Of a DNA stretch of 64,000 nt, positions 9,840-18,116 are shown in pieces. The notes below the pieces were generated by a model. That model did not search any database. It worked only from the letters and a program-made list of their open reading frames with translations, and was not told the DNA's origin. How positions within the stretch are numbered: the first letter of the stretch is position 1; each line of letters begins with the position of its first letter. A program made the translations under genes and the position numbers. Location of the stretch: the NCBI RefSeq assembly GCF_946407605.1, contig NZ_CAMJOS010000004.1:141003-205002 (forward strand). The letters run 5' to 3'. This DNA comes from an uncultured Prevotella sp. GTDB lineage: Bacteria > Bacteroidota > Bacteroidia > Bacteroidales > Bacteroidaceae.

Positions 9840-9887
9840 TTAACATCTTTTTAGTTTCAATTTCATTGCATTTTCCCTTTTTTTTAC

Positions 9888-9895
9888 TATTTTTG
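9888..9895 (+). promoter_or_regulatory. Bacteroidota-type promoter (-7 box) of the sensor pair
   Basis: TATTTTTG fits TAnnTTTG, with a TTG at 9866-9868 about 19 nt upstream as the -33 element. Only 8 nt separate the box from the ATG at 9904, so the mRNA should have almost no leader. Confidence 0.6.
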
Positions 9896-9903
9896 CAGCC
9901 AAG

Positions 9904-11418
9904 ATGTTACGGCTGCCTAAATTCATCACCAGAACTTTATCAGTCCAACTCAGTCTGATGGTTGTTTCTACGATGGCTATCCTCATGATAGCTTCTCTGA
10001 TTTTCATGCTCTATTTCACTCGAAAAGCCATCAAGGAAGAAGCCTTGGAAAATGCATGCCAGACGCTTGATGGAACCGTGGAGCGAATAGACAACATTAT
10101 ACTGAGTATAGAACAGGCAACTGGTAACACCTATTATAACATAAGACCTTATCTAGACCAACCCGACAAGATTCGTCTCTACAGCTATAAGTTGGTAGAA
10201 ACCAGTCCCTATATTGCCAGCTGTGCCATTGCCTTTAAGCCTGGCTATTATAAGGATCGTGAAGATTTCATTTCTTATGTTCACCGCACAGAAAGTGCTT
10301 CCGATTCCATTAATACTATCTTTCAGGAAGATAGCTACGAAGCAGGTCCATACACCGAGCAAGTATGGTATACGAAAACCATGGCATCGGGCAAACCATA
10401 TTGGATAAATACCCAGAACGACAATCAGACAGACAAAGTTCCATACATTACCTTCTGTCTGCCCATTCCCGATAATGACAATCAACCCATTGGCGTTATT
10501 GCAGTTAACGTGTCACTCAATCTATTCTCACGCATTGTCTTGGAGACAAAGCCCTCACCCAACACGTATTGCACACTGCTGGATAAAGACGGGTCATTCA
10601 TTGTACATCCAGACAGCAATAAACTGCTTCGTGATATCATCAATACTGAAACCATTCACGAAACAGGCCAAAACCCGACATTGGATGATATCGAAAAGGC
10701 AATGCTATCTGGCGAGACCGGATATAAGCCTTTCCATATGAATAACAACAACTACTATATCTTCTATAAACCCTTCAATCGTTCTGCCGTTCCAGGCCGC
10801 TCTTCTGAAAAGCTGGAGTGGAGTGTTGGCATTGTCTATCCCGAAGACGATATCTTTGGCGACTACAACCGCCTGCTCTATTATGTACTTGGCATTGCCA
10901 TTATCGGTTTGTTACTACTATTTATACTCTGCGGAACCATCATACACCGTCAGTTGCTACCCCTGCGCCTGCTGACCAAATCAGCTCAGCATATTGCCGA
11001 AGGAAACTACAATGAAGTGATTCCTGACAGCCATCAGCACGATGAGATAGGACGTCTGCAAAACCATTTCCAGCAGATGCAGCAGTCGCTAGCCACCAAC
11101 ATCGGTGAGTTGGAGGAACTGAGTGTCACGCTTGACAAACGCGGCAAGGAGTTGCATGATGCTTATGAGCAGGCTCAGCGTGCCGAACGTTTGAAGACCG
11201 TCTTCCTTCATAATATGACAGACCAGATGTTGGTTCCTGCCAATGCCATATCTACGGATGTCAATACGCTGTGTAATCTCAAGAAAGGTGCAGTTCAGGG
11301 AGATGCAAAACAGTTGGCCGACGATATTCAGAAGCAAGGCAAAACCATAGCTGAGTTGCTGAACAACCTACTCAATCTCTCGGAAGAAGAAACAGGAAAG
11401 GAGGCGGGCCATGATTAA
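9904..11418 (+). CDS. Degenerate sensor histidine kinase: Cache-HAMP protein without kinase core
   Basis: 504 residues. A membrane helix at about 15-38, a periplasmic double-Cache-like sensor region (about 40-315), a second helix (about 325-347), a HAMP domain (about 349-402), a coiled coil, then a dimerisation-like segment. Aligned with the next protein, the H-box FIQNVTHQIRTPLN is here FLHNMTDQMLVPAN: the phospho-acceptor His is Asp440. The protein ends shortly afterwards with no HATPase domain. It therefore cannot autophosphorylate; it may act as a ligand sensor, a heterodimer partner or a decoy for the downstream kinase (inference). The stop overlaps the start of the next gene by 8 bp, so the two are translated together. 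Confidence 0.85.
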   Translation: MLRLPKFITRTLSVQLSLMVVSTMAILMIASLIFMLYFTRKAIKEEALENACQTLDGTVERIDNIILSIEQATGNTYYNIRPYLDQPDKIRLYSYKLVETSPYIASCAIAFKPGYYKDREDFISYVHRTESASDSINTIFQEDSYEAGPYTEQVWYTKTMASGKPYWINTQNDNQTDKVPYITFCLPIPDNDNQPIGVIAVNVSLNLFSRIVLETKPSPNTYCTLLDKDGSFIVHPDSNKLLRDIINTETIHETGQNPTLDDIEKAMLSGETGYKPFHMNNNNYYIFYKPFNRSAVPGRSSEKLEWSVGIVYPEDDIFGDYNRLLYYVLGIAIIGLLLLFILCGTIIHRQLLPLRLLTKSAQHIAEGNYNEVIPDSHQHDEIGRLQNHFQQMQQSLATNIGELEELSVTLDKRGKELHDAYEQAQRAERLKTVFLHNMTDQMLVPANAISTDVNTLCNLKKGAVQGDAKQLADDIQKQGKTIAELLNNLLNLSEEETGKEAGHD

Positions 11419-13333
11419 TCTTCACATCCGACGTTCTCTTTCGGCCAAGCTCAGCCTAAGCATCCTGCTGTTGGCCATTCCCATCTTCGTCTTGTCGCTG
11501 GGCATCCTGTTTGTGCAATCGAGAAACATTATCAAGAAAGAGGCTATGGAGCATGCCAAAAGCCTGCTCAACACCACGATGCAGCGTCTGGATCGTAACA
11601 TGATGGCTGTAGAGACGGCGACTGACATCTATGACTGGGAAATAACCGAAAACCTACAGCCCGACTCGTTACTGGCTCTCACTCGCCGCGTGGTGACTCG
11701 CAACCCCCATGTCGACGGCTGTTCTATCAGCATGGAACCCGATGTCTTTCCGCAGATTGGCAGATATTTCTCGGTCTATACCGTTAGGGAGACTGATACC
11801 ATCACCTCAGTTATTGAGCAAGAATACGAGTATTTCGAGAAGATATGGTATAAGACCCCACACAATCTGAACAAGCCATGCTGGGTGACCTTTTTTGATG
11901 AGTCAGACTCGCTAGAGCTCACTATCTCTGGTCTGATAGCATCCTACGGCAAGCCCATTTATTCTTCCGACAACCAGTTTATAGGTGTCATCTCATCCGA
12001 TATCTCACTGATTCGTCTCTCTAAGGACATCACTGCAGAGAAGCCCTATCCTAATTCATACTTTATGATGTTGGGCAAAGAGGGCCACTACTTCATACAT
12101 CCTGACTCTACAAAACTGTTCACCCATACCATCTTCGACGATGTGGATCCACGAGAACAAGCCGATCTCATTGCCTTGGGTCATGAGATGACTGCAGGCA
12201 ACCAAGGCAGCATGGCTGTCGTCATCGACGGCACACCTTGCCTGGTATGTTATCAGCCCATGCACGGCACCGAATGGAGCTTGGCTATCGTATGTCCTGA
12301 GAGTGACATCCTTAACGATTATCATGCGCTGGCCAATATTATCGCGCTGCTCATCGCATTTGGTCTGTTGCTGATCTTGATATTCTGCCACAGGGCAGTA
12401 GCACACGCCATCAGGCCCATCAATCAGCTACTCACCAAGACCCAAACCATTGCCTCAGGCAATTACGAGGTACATATTCCCAAAAGCAATCGCAATGATG
12501 TTGTGGGACGCCTGCAAAACAGCTTTGCCACCATGCTGCAGTCGCTCAATTTCCACATGGGCAGCATTCGCTATACTGCCGAACAGACCGAGAACCGCAA
12601 CCAAGAGCTACTGCAGGCTATGCGTCTGGCCGAAGAGGCCGATCGCAATAAGACCACCTTCATCCAGAATGTGACCCATCAGATTCGTACACCTCTTAAT
12701 ATTATCATGGGGTTCTCTCAAGTGTTGCGTGATGATGTTAAAACCTCCACTTCTACCAACAGCGGCATATCGGAAGAGGAGATGAATAACGTTACCTACA
12801 CCATGAAGCATAACGCTCGTATTCTGGAACGCATGGTGCACATGCTTTTCGACAGTTCGGCAACAGGTATCACCGAAGAGATGAAAAACCAGAAATACGA
12901 AAAGGTATCGTGCAACGAGGCGGCCAGAGAGAGCATCCGATATATCAATGAACATTTCCCGTCATTAGACATCAAATTCAATACAGAAGTAGCCGACAAT
13001 TTCTGTATCAAGACCAACCGTACTGACTTGTTGTACTGTCTGAGCGAGATTCTCTATAACTCTGCAAAATACTCTGACGGGCAGCATATCCAGTTGCATA
13101 TTGGACTGACAGACAATACCGTCCAATACATCTGTGTGGATACAGGTAAAGGTATTCCAGAAGCTGATCGCGACCATATCTTCGAGCCATTCACTAAAGC
13201 GGACGACCTCTCCGAGGGTCTTGGTTTGGGACTGCCTCTCACTAAGAATCATGTGCTGAAGATGGGCGGTACCATCACCCTTGATACCAGCTATCACGAC
13301 GGTTGCCGTTTCATCATTGAGTTGCCCCGATAA
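11411..13333 (+). CDS. Membrane sensor histidine kinase (Cache-HAMP-HisKA-HATPase)
   Basis: 640 residues with the same architecture as the preceding protein but complete. Membrane helices at about 12-35 and 307-327 flank a Cache-like extracytoplasmic sensor. HAMP follows (about 330-385). The HisKA H-box TFIQNVTHQIRTPLN gives phospho-acceptor His423. The HATPase has an N box (LSEILYNSAKYS), G1 (DTGKGIPEADRDHIFEPF) and G2 (GLGLGLPLTKN). No response regulator gene lies next to it, so its partner must be encoded elsewhere. Tandem duplication followed by decay of the upstream copy is the simplest origin. The ligand is unknown; Cache domains often bind small metabolites. Confidence 0.92.
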   Translation: MINLHIRRSLSAKLSLSILLLAIPIFVLSLGILFVQSRNIIKKEAMEHAKSLLNTTMQRLDRNMMAVETATDIYDWEITENLQPDSLLALTRRVVTRNPHVDGCSISMEPDVFPQIGRYFSVYTVRETDTITSVIEQEYEYFEKIWYKTPHNLNKPCWVTFFDESDSLELTISGLIASYGKPIYSSDNQFIGVISSDISLIRLSKDITAEKPYPNSYFMMLGKEGHYFIHPDSTKLFTHTIFDDVDPREQADLIALGHEMTAGNQGSMAVVIDGTPCLVCYQPMHGTEWSLAIVCPESDILNDYHALANIIALLIAFGLLLILIFCHRAVAHAIRPINQLLTKTQTIASGNYEVHIPKSNRNDVVGRLQNSFATMLQSLNFHMGSIRYTAEQTENRNQELLQAMRLAEEADRNKTTFIQNVTHQIRTPLNIIMGFSQVLRDDVKTSTSTNSGISEEEMNNVTYTMKHNARILERMVHMLFDSSATGITEEMKNQKYEKVSCNEAARESIRYINEHFPSLDIKFNTEVADNFCIKTNRTDLLYCLSEILYNSAKYSDGQHIQLHIGLTDNTVQYICVDTGKGIPEADRDHIFEPFTKADDLSEGLGLGLPLTKNHVLKMGGTITLDTSYHDGCRFIIELPR

Positions 13334-13384
13334 GCCTTTTTTCGCTTTATTTTCAATAATTCTTTGATTTTTCATCCTTTTTTT

Positions 13385-13410
13385 GTAACTTTGCATCAAC
13401 TCAATCGTCA
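13385..13410 (+). promoter_or_regulatory. Promoter region of the first ECF sigma operon, two overlapping possibilities
   Basis: TAACTTTG at 13386-13393 fits the housekeeping -7 motif. The same stretch can also be read as an ECF-type promoter: GTAAC (13385-13389), 16 nt, then CGTCA (13406-13410), 15 nt before the ATG at 13426. A similar GTAAC-N17-CGTTA lies upstream of the second ECF operon (47076-47102). Autoregulation is inferred, not shown. Confidence 0.45.
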
Positions 13411-13425
13411 TACCATATAGAGAGG

Positions 13426-13944
13426 ATGAAAGAAATCAGTTTTCGCACCGACGTGTTGCCGCTGAAGAACGAACTCTTCCGCTTAGCATTACGTATCACT
13501 CTCAACAGGGCTGACGCCGAGGATGTGGTGCAGGAAACCATGCTGAAAGTCTGGAACCGACGTCAACAGTGGGAGCAGATAGAATCGATAGAAGCCTTCT
13601 GTATCACCATCTGTCGGAACTTAGCACTCGACAAACTGAAGAAAGCCGACAACCAGAACACATCTCTCGATGACGAAGGGTACGACGCACCCGACCATTC
13701 ATACAGCGCTAATCCTGAGGAACAGGCCATGCAGCGCGACAAGGTGGAACGTGTCAGGATGCTGATTAACCAGCTGCCCGAGAAACAGCGTACTTGCATG
13801 CAACTGCGCGATGTAGAGGGCAAGCCCTACAAGGAGATCGCTTCCATTCTTAACATGACGGAGCAGCAAGTGAAGATTAACATCTTCCGAGCCCGACAGA
13901 CTATTAAAGAAGAATATTTGAAACAAGAAAAATATGGACTATAA
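13426..13944 (+). CDS. ECF-type RNA polymerase sigma-70 factor
   Basis: 172 residues, the usual ECF length. Region 2 holds RLALRITLNRADAEDVVQET and AFCITICRNLALDKL; region 4 holds INQLPEKQRTCMQLRDVEG and the helix-turn-helix YKEIASILNMTEQQVKINIF. GAGAGG lies just before the ATG and may serve as a weak ribosome site. The following gene overlaps its end by 11 bp and looks like its anti-sigma partner. The upstream sensor kinase genes are on the same strand, but a promoter precedes this gene, so it is probably its own unit. Target genes are unknown. Confidence 0.93.
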   Translation: MKEISFRTDVLPLKNELFRLALRITLNRADAEDVVQETMLKVWNRRQQWEQIESIEAFCITICRNLALDKLKKADNQNTSLDDEGYDAPDHSYSANPEEQAMQRDKVERVRMLINQLPEKQRTCMQLRDVEGKPYKEIASILNMTEQQVKINIFRARQTIKEEYLKQEKYGL

Positions 13945-14410
13945 GTACATCGAACAATTGCTGGATCGCTATTTCGAGGCCGAGACGACCTTGAAAGAAG
14001 AGCAGATTCTCACAGCTTTCTTCGAACAAGATGAGGAGGAGCTGCCCGAGAGCTTGCGCCAGTACCGTCCGCTCTTTGCTGCCATGCAACAGGACGACGC
14101 CTTAGGCGACGACTTCGATGCACGTCTGCTCCAGCTGACAGAGGAACATATTCAGGTGAAAGCACACACCATCAGCATGGCCGAACGCCTGCGTCCGCTG
14201 ATGAGAGCTGCCGCCGTAGTAGCTATCCTGCTGTCGCTGAGCACAGCCCTGAACCAGTCTTTCAAGGAAGAGCGTGTATGGGCCGATGAGTCTGACTATG
14301 CGCTGAAATATGAATCGACAGTCGATGAACCTGCTATGGCTTACGACCTGTTAGGCGGCGACACGCTGAAGCTCGACTCGCTCTACAAGCCCACAGGCTA
14401 TTTGGAATGA
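13934..14410 (+). CDS. Putative anti-sigma factor (single-pass membrane protein)
   Basis: 158 residues. The N-terminal part (about 1-90) is cytosolic and acidic, with DYKYIEQLLDRYFEAETTLKEEQ, a pattern common in Bacteroidota proteins paired with ECF sigma factors. A single membrane helix at about 93-107 (MRAAAVVAILLSLSTAL) is followed by a C-terminal domain of about 50 residues outside. The gene overlaps the sigma gene by 11 bp, which supports translational coupling and a sigma/anti-sigma pair. No zinc-finger (ZAS) motif is visible, so it is not a classical RsrA-type protein. Recognition rests on layout and context rather than a family signature. Confidence 0.65.
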   Translation: MDYKYIEQLLDRYFEAETTLKEEQILTAFFEQDEEELPESLRQYRPLFAAMQQDDALGDDFDARLLQLTEEHIQVKAHTISMAERLRPLMRAAAVVAILLSLSTALNQSFKEERVWADESDYALKYESTVDEPAMAYDLLGGDTLKLDSLYKPTGYLE

Positions 14411-14500
14411 TACATTTCTATGCTTTCTCTATATTAATAGTTCATTCATTTTGAATTAAAACAAAACTTTCTAGAAGTTGCGAAAACTTCGAAAGCAATA

Positions 14501-14528
14501 AAAGCCACCCGCAAGGATGGCTTTTTTG
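14501..14528 (+). terminator. Rho-independent terminator of the sigma/anti-sigma operon
   Basis: Stem of AGCCACCC and GGATGGCT (one mismatch) around a GCAA loop, followed by a run of six T. It sits 90 bp after the anti-sigma stop and before the dus promoter. Confidence 0.8.
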
Positions 14529-14560
14529 TGTATTAGCATTCTTTTCTCAAAAAAAATACC

Positions 14561-14568
14561 TACCTTTG
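14561..14568 (+). promoter_or_regulatory. -7 box of dus, near-leaderless
   Basis: TACCTTTG, with 5 nt between it and the ATG at 14574. Transcription should begin at or within a few bases of the start codon. This also fixes 14574 as the start, because the longer frame from 14517 begins upstream of the promoter. Confidence 0.7.
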
Positions 14569-14573
14569 CACCC

Positions 14574-15554
14574 ATGAAGATAGGACAGATAGAATTTGGC
14601 CCCCATCCAGTATTTCTGGCACCTATGGAGGACGTTACTGACATTGGCTTCCGACTGCTGTGCAAGCGGTTCGGTGCCTCGATGGTCTATACGGAATTCG
14701 TCTCAGCCGAGGCGTTGATACGCGATGTGAAGTCAACCCAGCAGAAGCTCATCATCAGCGATGAGGAACGCCCCGTTGGCATTCAGATTTATGGTCGCGA
14801 CGTTGATGCGATGGTTGAGGCTGCCAAGATTGTGGAACAGGCTGGTCCCGACCTCATCGATCTGAACTTTGGTTGCCCTGTAAAGAAGGTGGCTGGCAAG
14901 GGTGCTGGTGCCGGCATGCTGCAAAACATTCCCAAGCTATTGGAGATTACACGCAAGGTGGTAGAAGCCGTCAAACTGCCCGTTACTGTGAAGACCCGCT
15001 TAGGATGGAATCAGGAACAACTGATTATCACCGAACTGGCCGAGCAGCTACAGGATTGTGGCATACAGGCATTGACCATCCACGGACGCACCAGAGCCCA
15101 GATGTATACTGGTGAGGCCGACTGGACGCTGATTGGTGAGGTGAAACGCAACCCACGCATCCATATCCCTATCATCGGCAATGGTGACATCACCTCGCCT
15201 GAAGAGGCCAAACGGGCTTTCGAGACCTATGGCGTTGATGCCATTATGGTGGGTCGTGCTACCTTCGGCCGTCCTTGGATTTTTAAGGAAATACGCGATT
15301 TCATCGATAGAAATGAGATTGACGCTGACTTCGGCTTCAATCAGAAACTCGATATTTTGGAGGAGCAGCTACGTATCAATGTGGAACGTATCGATGAGAC
15401 CCGCGGCATCCTGCACACACGCCGCCATCTGGCAGCCACACCTATCTTCAAGGCTATTCCCAACTTCCGCCAGACACGTATCGCTATGCTCCGTGCCGCC
15501 AAGATGGACGAGCTGCTGCAGATACTGGAAGGCACCCGCTCATTACTGGGTTGA
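14574..15554 (+). CDS. dus: tRNA-dihydrouridine synthase (DusB-like)
   Basis: 326 residues. A flavin-dependent TIM-barrel enzyme that reduces uridines in tRNA D-loops. Visible family motifs: LAPMEDVTDIGFRLL near the N-terminus (FMN site), the catalytic Cys in DLNFGCPVKKVAGKGAGAGM, TVKTRLGW, LTIHGRTRAQMYTGEADW, IPIIGNGDI and VDAIMVGRATFGRPW (phosphate grip). The length matches DusB. Its last 12 bp overlap the end of the convergent xerD gene, and no terminator fits between them. Confidence 0.95.
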   Translation: MKIGQIEFGPHPVFLAPMEDVTDIGFRLLCKRFGASMVYTEFVSAEALIRDVKSTQQKLIISDEERPVGIQIYGRDVDAMVEAAKIVEQAGPDLIDLNFGCPVKKVAGKGAGAGMLQNIPKLLEITRKVVEAVKLPVTVKTRLGWNQEQLIITELAEQLQDCGIQALTIHGRTRAQMYTGEADWTLIGEVKRNPRIHIPIIGNGDITSPEEAKRAFETYGVDAIMVGRATFGRPWIFKEIRDFIDRNEIDADFGFNQKLDILEEQLRINVERIDETRGILHTRRHLAATPIFKAIPNFRQTRIAMLRAAKMDELLQILEGTRSLLG

Positions 15555-16433
15555 CATGATATTACGAGGGTGATGATACAGCACCTCTTCACGCAGCGTC
15601 TGCATGGAAAGGTGTGTATAAATCTCAGTGGTTCCTATCGACTCGTGGCCCAACAATGCTTGAATGACTCTCAGGTCGGCACCGCCTTCCAATAGGGCGG
15701 TGGCAAACGAATGGCGCAAGGTGTGGGGTGAGATGGTCTTTTGGATGCCTGCCTCCGAAGCCTGTTCCTTCAGCATAATCAGAATCATCGTACGAGTGAG
15801 ATGGGCACCACGACGATTCAGAAACACATAATCCTCCTCGCCCGCCTTGATTTTCAACGAGTTACGCCAAGGCAAATAGTTCTCTATCTCTTGCAAAGCT
15901 AATTTAGATATTGGCACCAGTCGCTCCTTCGAGCCCTTGCCAAGAATACGCAAGAACATTTCTTCTTGATAGACCTGCGACCACTTCAGGTTAACCAGCT
16001 CTGATACGCGCAGTCCACACGAGAAGAGCACCTCAATAATGGCTCGGTTACGATGGCCTTCTGGTTTTGATACGTCAATACTTGCCTTTAGGCGGTCTAC
16101 TTCTTGCGGTGTCAGAAACTCTGGCAGATGTTCGCCCAGCACAGGCGACTCCAGCAGTTCTGTAGGATCGCTATCTATGTAGCCGTCCATCACCAGGAAA
16201 CGATAGAACGAACGAATGCCGCTGAGAATACGGCATTGTGAGCGGGCACCAATACCAATATCGTGCAACCCTGCTGCAAACGACTGCAAGTCAGACAGTT
16301 GAACATCCTCCACCCTTTTGCCCTCATGTTCCAGGAACACCAGCAACTTGTCCAGGTCACGGGCATAGGCATCAAGCGTATTTTTCGATACGCCACGCTG
16401 CAGGCGGAGATATCTCAAATACTCTTTCCTCAT
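15543..16433 (-). CDS. xerD: Tyrosine recombinase XerD-like
   Basis: 296 residues, typical for chromosomal Xer proteins. N-terminal SAM-like DNA-binding domain (about 1-85) and C-terminal catalytic domain with the conserved residues: Arg in CGLRVSELVNLKW, Lys in LGKGSKERLVP, His-x-x-Arg in SPHTLRHSFATALLEGG, His in LLGHESIGTTEIYTH and the nucleophile Tyr in that same stretch. Xer recombinases resolve chromosome dimers at dif with a partner Xer protein and FtsK. It is the last gene of a three-gene minus-strand operon (aroQ, O-methyltransferase, xerD); its ATG overlaps the stop of the methyltransferase gene (ATGA). The lack of integrase-like extras and the housekeeping context argue against a mobile-element integrase. 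Confidence 0.92.
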   Translation of the reverse strand: MRKEYLRYLRLQRGVSKNTLDAYARDLDKLLVFLEHEGKRVEDVQLSDLQSFAAGLHDIGIGARSQCRILSGIRSFYRFLVMDGYIDSDPTELLESPVLGEHLPEFLTPQEVDRLKASIDVSKPEGHRNRAIIEVLFSCGLRVSELVNLKWSQVYQEEMFLRILGKGSKERLVPISKLALQEIENYLPWRNSLKIKAGEEDYVFLNRRGAHLTRTMILIMLKEQASEAGIQKTISPHTLRHSFATALLEGGADLRVIQALLGHESIGTTEIYTHLSMQTLREEVLYHHPRNIMSTQ

Positions 16434-17056
16434 TTCTTTCGTATGAGTGTCAGTCCATCGCGAAGGGGCAAAATCACCTTCTCCACCCTGTCGTCCTGGG
16501 CCACATGGTCATTAAAGCGTCGTATGCCCTGTGTCTGATGGTCATTGTCGTAGGCAGGATCAGTCACATGTCCGTCCCACAAGGTGTTGTCAGCCAGGAT
16601 GAAACCACCTGGATTCAACAGCGAAAGCACCATCTCGTAGGTTTCAACATAAGTGCGCTTGTCGCCGTCGATAAAAGCCATATCGAACGCGATGCCCAGT
16701 TTCGGAGCCTCAGTAATAGCATCGCCGATGATAAACTCTATCTTGTCTGCCACTGGCGAGTTCTCAATCCAAGGACGCGTAAAATCCTCCTGTTCATCGT
16801 TGATTTCGAAGGTATAGACCTTGCCGCCGTCATCCAGCCCCTCTGCCATACACAAGGCACTATAGCCACTGAACGTGCCTACCTCAAGGATGTTTTTAGG
16901 ACGTATCATCCTGACCAGCATCTTCAGCAGTCGACCTTGCAAATGTCCACTGGCCATACGACCGTGTAACATATAAATATTGGTAGCACGCCAAAGACGA
17001 TACAGATACTCTGGCTCAGTATCTATATGAGAAAGGATGTAATTGTCTAAGTCCAT
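16430..17056 (-). CDS. SAM-dependent O-methyltransferase (family 3, catechol/caffeoyl-CoA type)
   Basis: 208 residues with a Rossmann-type methyltransferase fold. The SAM site is LEVGTFSGYSALCMAEGL, the acidic loop is YTFEINDEQ, and the metal-binding Asp lies in MAFIDGDKRTYVETYEM, with ILADNTLWDGHV downstream, as in YrrM/caffeoyl-CoA methyltransferases. The natural substrate in bacteria is generally unknown, although some relatives modify tRNA. Start at 17056, 3 bp after the aroQ stop; its end overlaps xerD by 4 bp. The tight packing implies one transcript. Confidence 0.9.
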   Translation of the reverse strand: MDLDNYILSHIDTEPEYLYRLWRATNIYMLHGRMASGHLQGRLLKMLVRMIRPKNILEVGTFSGYSALCMAEGLDDGGKVYTFEINDEQEDFTRPWIENSPVADKIEFIIGDAITEAPKLGIAFDMAFIDGDKRTYVETYEMVLSLLNPGGFILADNTLWDGHVTDPAYDNDHQTQGIRRFNDHVAQDDRVEKVILPLRDGLTLIRKK

Positions 17057-17059
17057 ACT

Positions 17060-17473
17060 TTACAAAAGTGCCTCGATACCCAGACGATAGCTGTCCAGTC
17101 CGAAGCCACAAATAACACCCTTGCAAGCCGATGAAATCAGGGATTTATGGCGAAACTCCTCTCGCTGATGCACATTAGAGATGTGTACCTCGATGACAGG
17201 ACATTTCAGCGAACGGATGCAGTCGTGCAAGGCAATGCTGGTATGGGTATAGGCACCTGCATTCAGCACGATGCCGTCATACGAGAAGCCCACTTCCTGC
17301 ATCTTATTGATCAACTCACCCTCCACGTTACTCTGATAGTAGTCTATCTGTACGTCAGGATATCTGCTCTGCAGTTGCGGCAGGTAAGCCTCAAACGACT
17401 CGCTGCCATAGATGCCCGGTTCCCTGCGTCCCAGCAGGTTCAGGTTCGGTCCGTTAATAATCTGTATCTTCAT
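17060..17473 (-). CDS. aroQ: Type II 3-dehydroquinate dehydratase
   Basis: 137 residues from ATG 17473; a longer frame begins upstream of the promoter and is rejected. The enzyme dehydrates 3-dehydroquinate to 3-dehydroshikimate in the shikimate pathway and forms dodecamers in the cytosol. Type II signatures are clear: INGPNLNLLGRREPGIYG with the catalytic Tyr in the last motif, LNAGAYTHTSIALHD with the catalytic His, and VIEVHISNVHQREEFRHKS. It is the first gene of the operon with the methyltransferase and xerD. Confidence 0.96.
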   Translation of the reverse strand: MKIQIINGPNLNLLGRREPGIYGSESFEAYLPQLQSRYPDVQIDYYQSNVEGELINKMQEVGFSYDGIVLNAGAYTHTSIALHDCIRSLKCPVIEVHISNVHQREEFRHKSLISSACKGVICGFGLDSYRLGIEALL

Positions 17474-17496
17474 TGTCCTAATACTATCTTCGGGTG

Positions 17497-17504
17497 CAAA
17501 TTTA
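17497..17504 (-). promoter_or_regulatory. -7 box for the aroQ-methyltransferase-xerD operon
   Basis: On the minus strand TAAATTTG fits TAnnTTTG, about 23 nt before the aroQ ATG. Confidence 0.6.
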
Positions 17505-17697
17505 GACATTTTTTTCGAGAATATCAGTCTTTATCATAAAAATCTTTCATTCAGTCATGTTTTCAGAGGACCTTCATCAGTAACAGCATCAGAGTTGATT
17601 AGGCTCTTTATTGTGCATAGATAAGAAGAATAGAAGATATATGCAAATAAAAATGCAACTTTTTAAAAGAAAAGTTTCAAATTCCAAAATTATGCAC

Positions 17698-17705
17698 TAC
17701 CTTTG
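17698..17705 (+). promoter_or_regulatory. -7 box for rbfA and the LolE-like gene
   Basis: TACCTTTG, about 51 nt before the rbfA ATG. The roughly 190 bp between this and the opposite promoter at 17497 are AT-rich; nothing else was recognised there. Confidence 0.65.
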
Positions 17706-17756
17706 CATCCGAAAGGTTATTATTTGCACGGTATGGACGTGCCCTATTGATTTATT

Positions 17757-18092
17757 ATGCAAGAAACAAGACAGAATAAGATTGCACGCCTGCTGCAGAA
17801 AGAGCTGAGCGTGATTTTCCAGGAGCAGACCCGCGGAATGCATGGTGTGATGGTGTCGGTAACCAGAACAAAAATCTCGCCCGACCTCAGCATCTGCACC
17901 GCCTACCTCAGCATTTTCCCTTCTGAGAAGGGCGAGGAGCTGCTTCAGAACATTGAGAAGAACAGCCAGCAGATTCGCTATACTTTGGGTCAGCGCGTTC
18001 GCTATCAGCTGCGCATCGTGCCCGAGTTGCGTTTCTTCATCGACGACTCGCTGGATTATATTGACCGCATCGACGAACTGCTGAAAAAGTAA
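17757..18092 (+). CDS. rbfA: Ribosome-binding factor A
   Basis: 111 residues, a small KH-like protein needed for 16S rRNA 5'-end maturation and late 30S assembly. Family features are visible: N-terminal RQNKIARLLQKELSVIFQE, SVTRTKISPDLSICTAYLS (the conserved V-T-x-v-x-v-S-x-D-L stretch) and ELRFFIDDSLDYIDRIDELL at the end (conserved P-x-L-x-F-x-x-D). The stop codon lies inside a run of AAAAAGGTAAAA-type words that also forms the gap to the next gene. Confidence 0.95.
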   Translation: MQETRQNKIARLLQKELSVIFQEQTRGMHGVMVSVTRTKISPDLSICTAYLSIFPSEKGEELLQNIEKNSQQIRYTLGQRVRYQLRIVPELRFFIDDSLDYIDRIDELLKK

Positions 18093-18113
18093 AAAGGTAA
18101 AAAAGTAAAAGGT
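18084..18113 (+). repeat. GGTAAAA/AGTAAAA word repeat spanning the rbfA stop
   Basis: A short tract of AAAAAGTAAAAAGGTAAA type that supplies the rbfA stop codon and fills the gap to the TTG start of the permease. It resembles the words near 8588-8615. Confidence 0.55.
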
Positions 18114-18116
18114 CCC

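Noticed and set aside
15543..16433. The Xer-type recombinase as the integrase of a mobile element
   Set aside because: It sits in a tight housekeeping operon, has standard XerD length, and no attachment sites or element genes adjoin it.
16238..16969. A 243-codon open frame across xerD and the methyltransferase gene
   Set aside because: Antisense to two well-supported genes, no family features.
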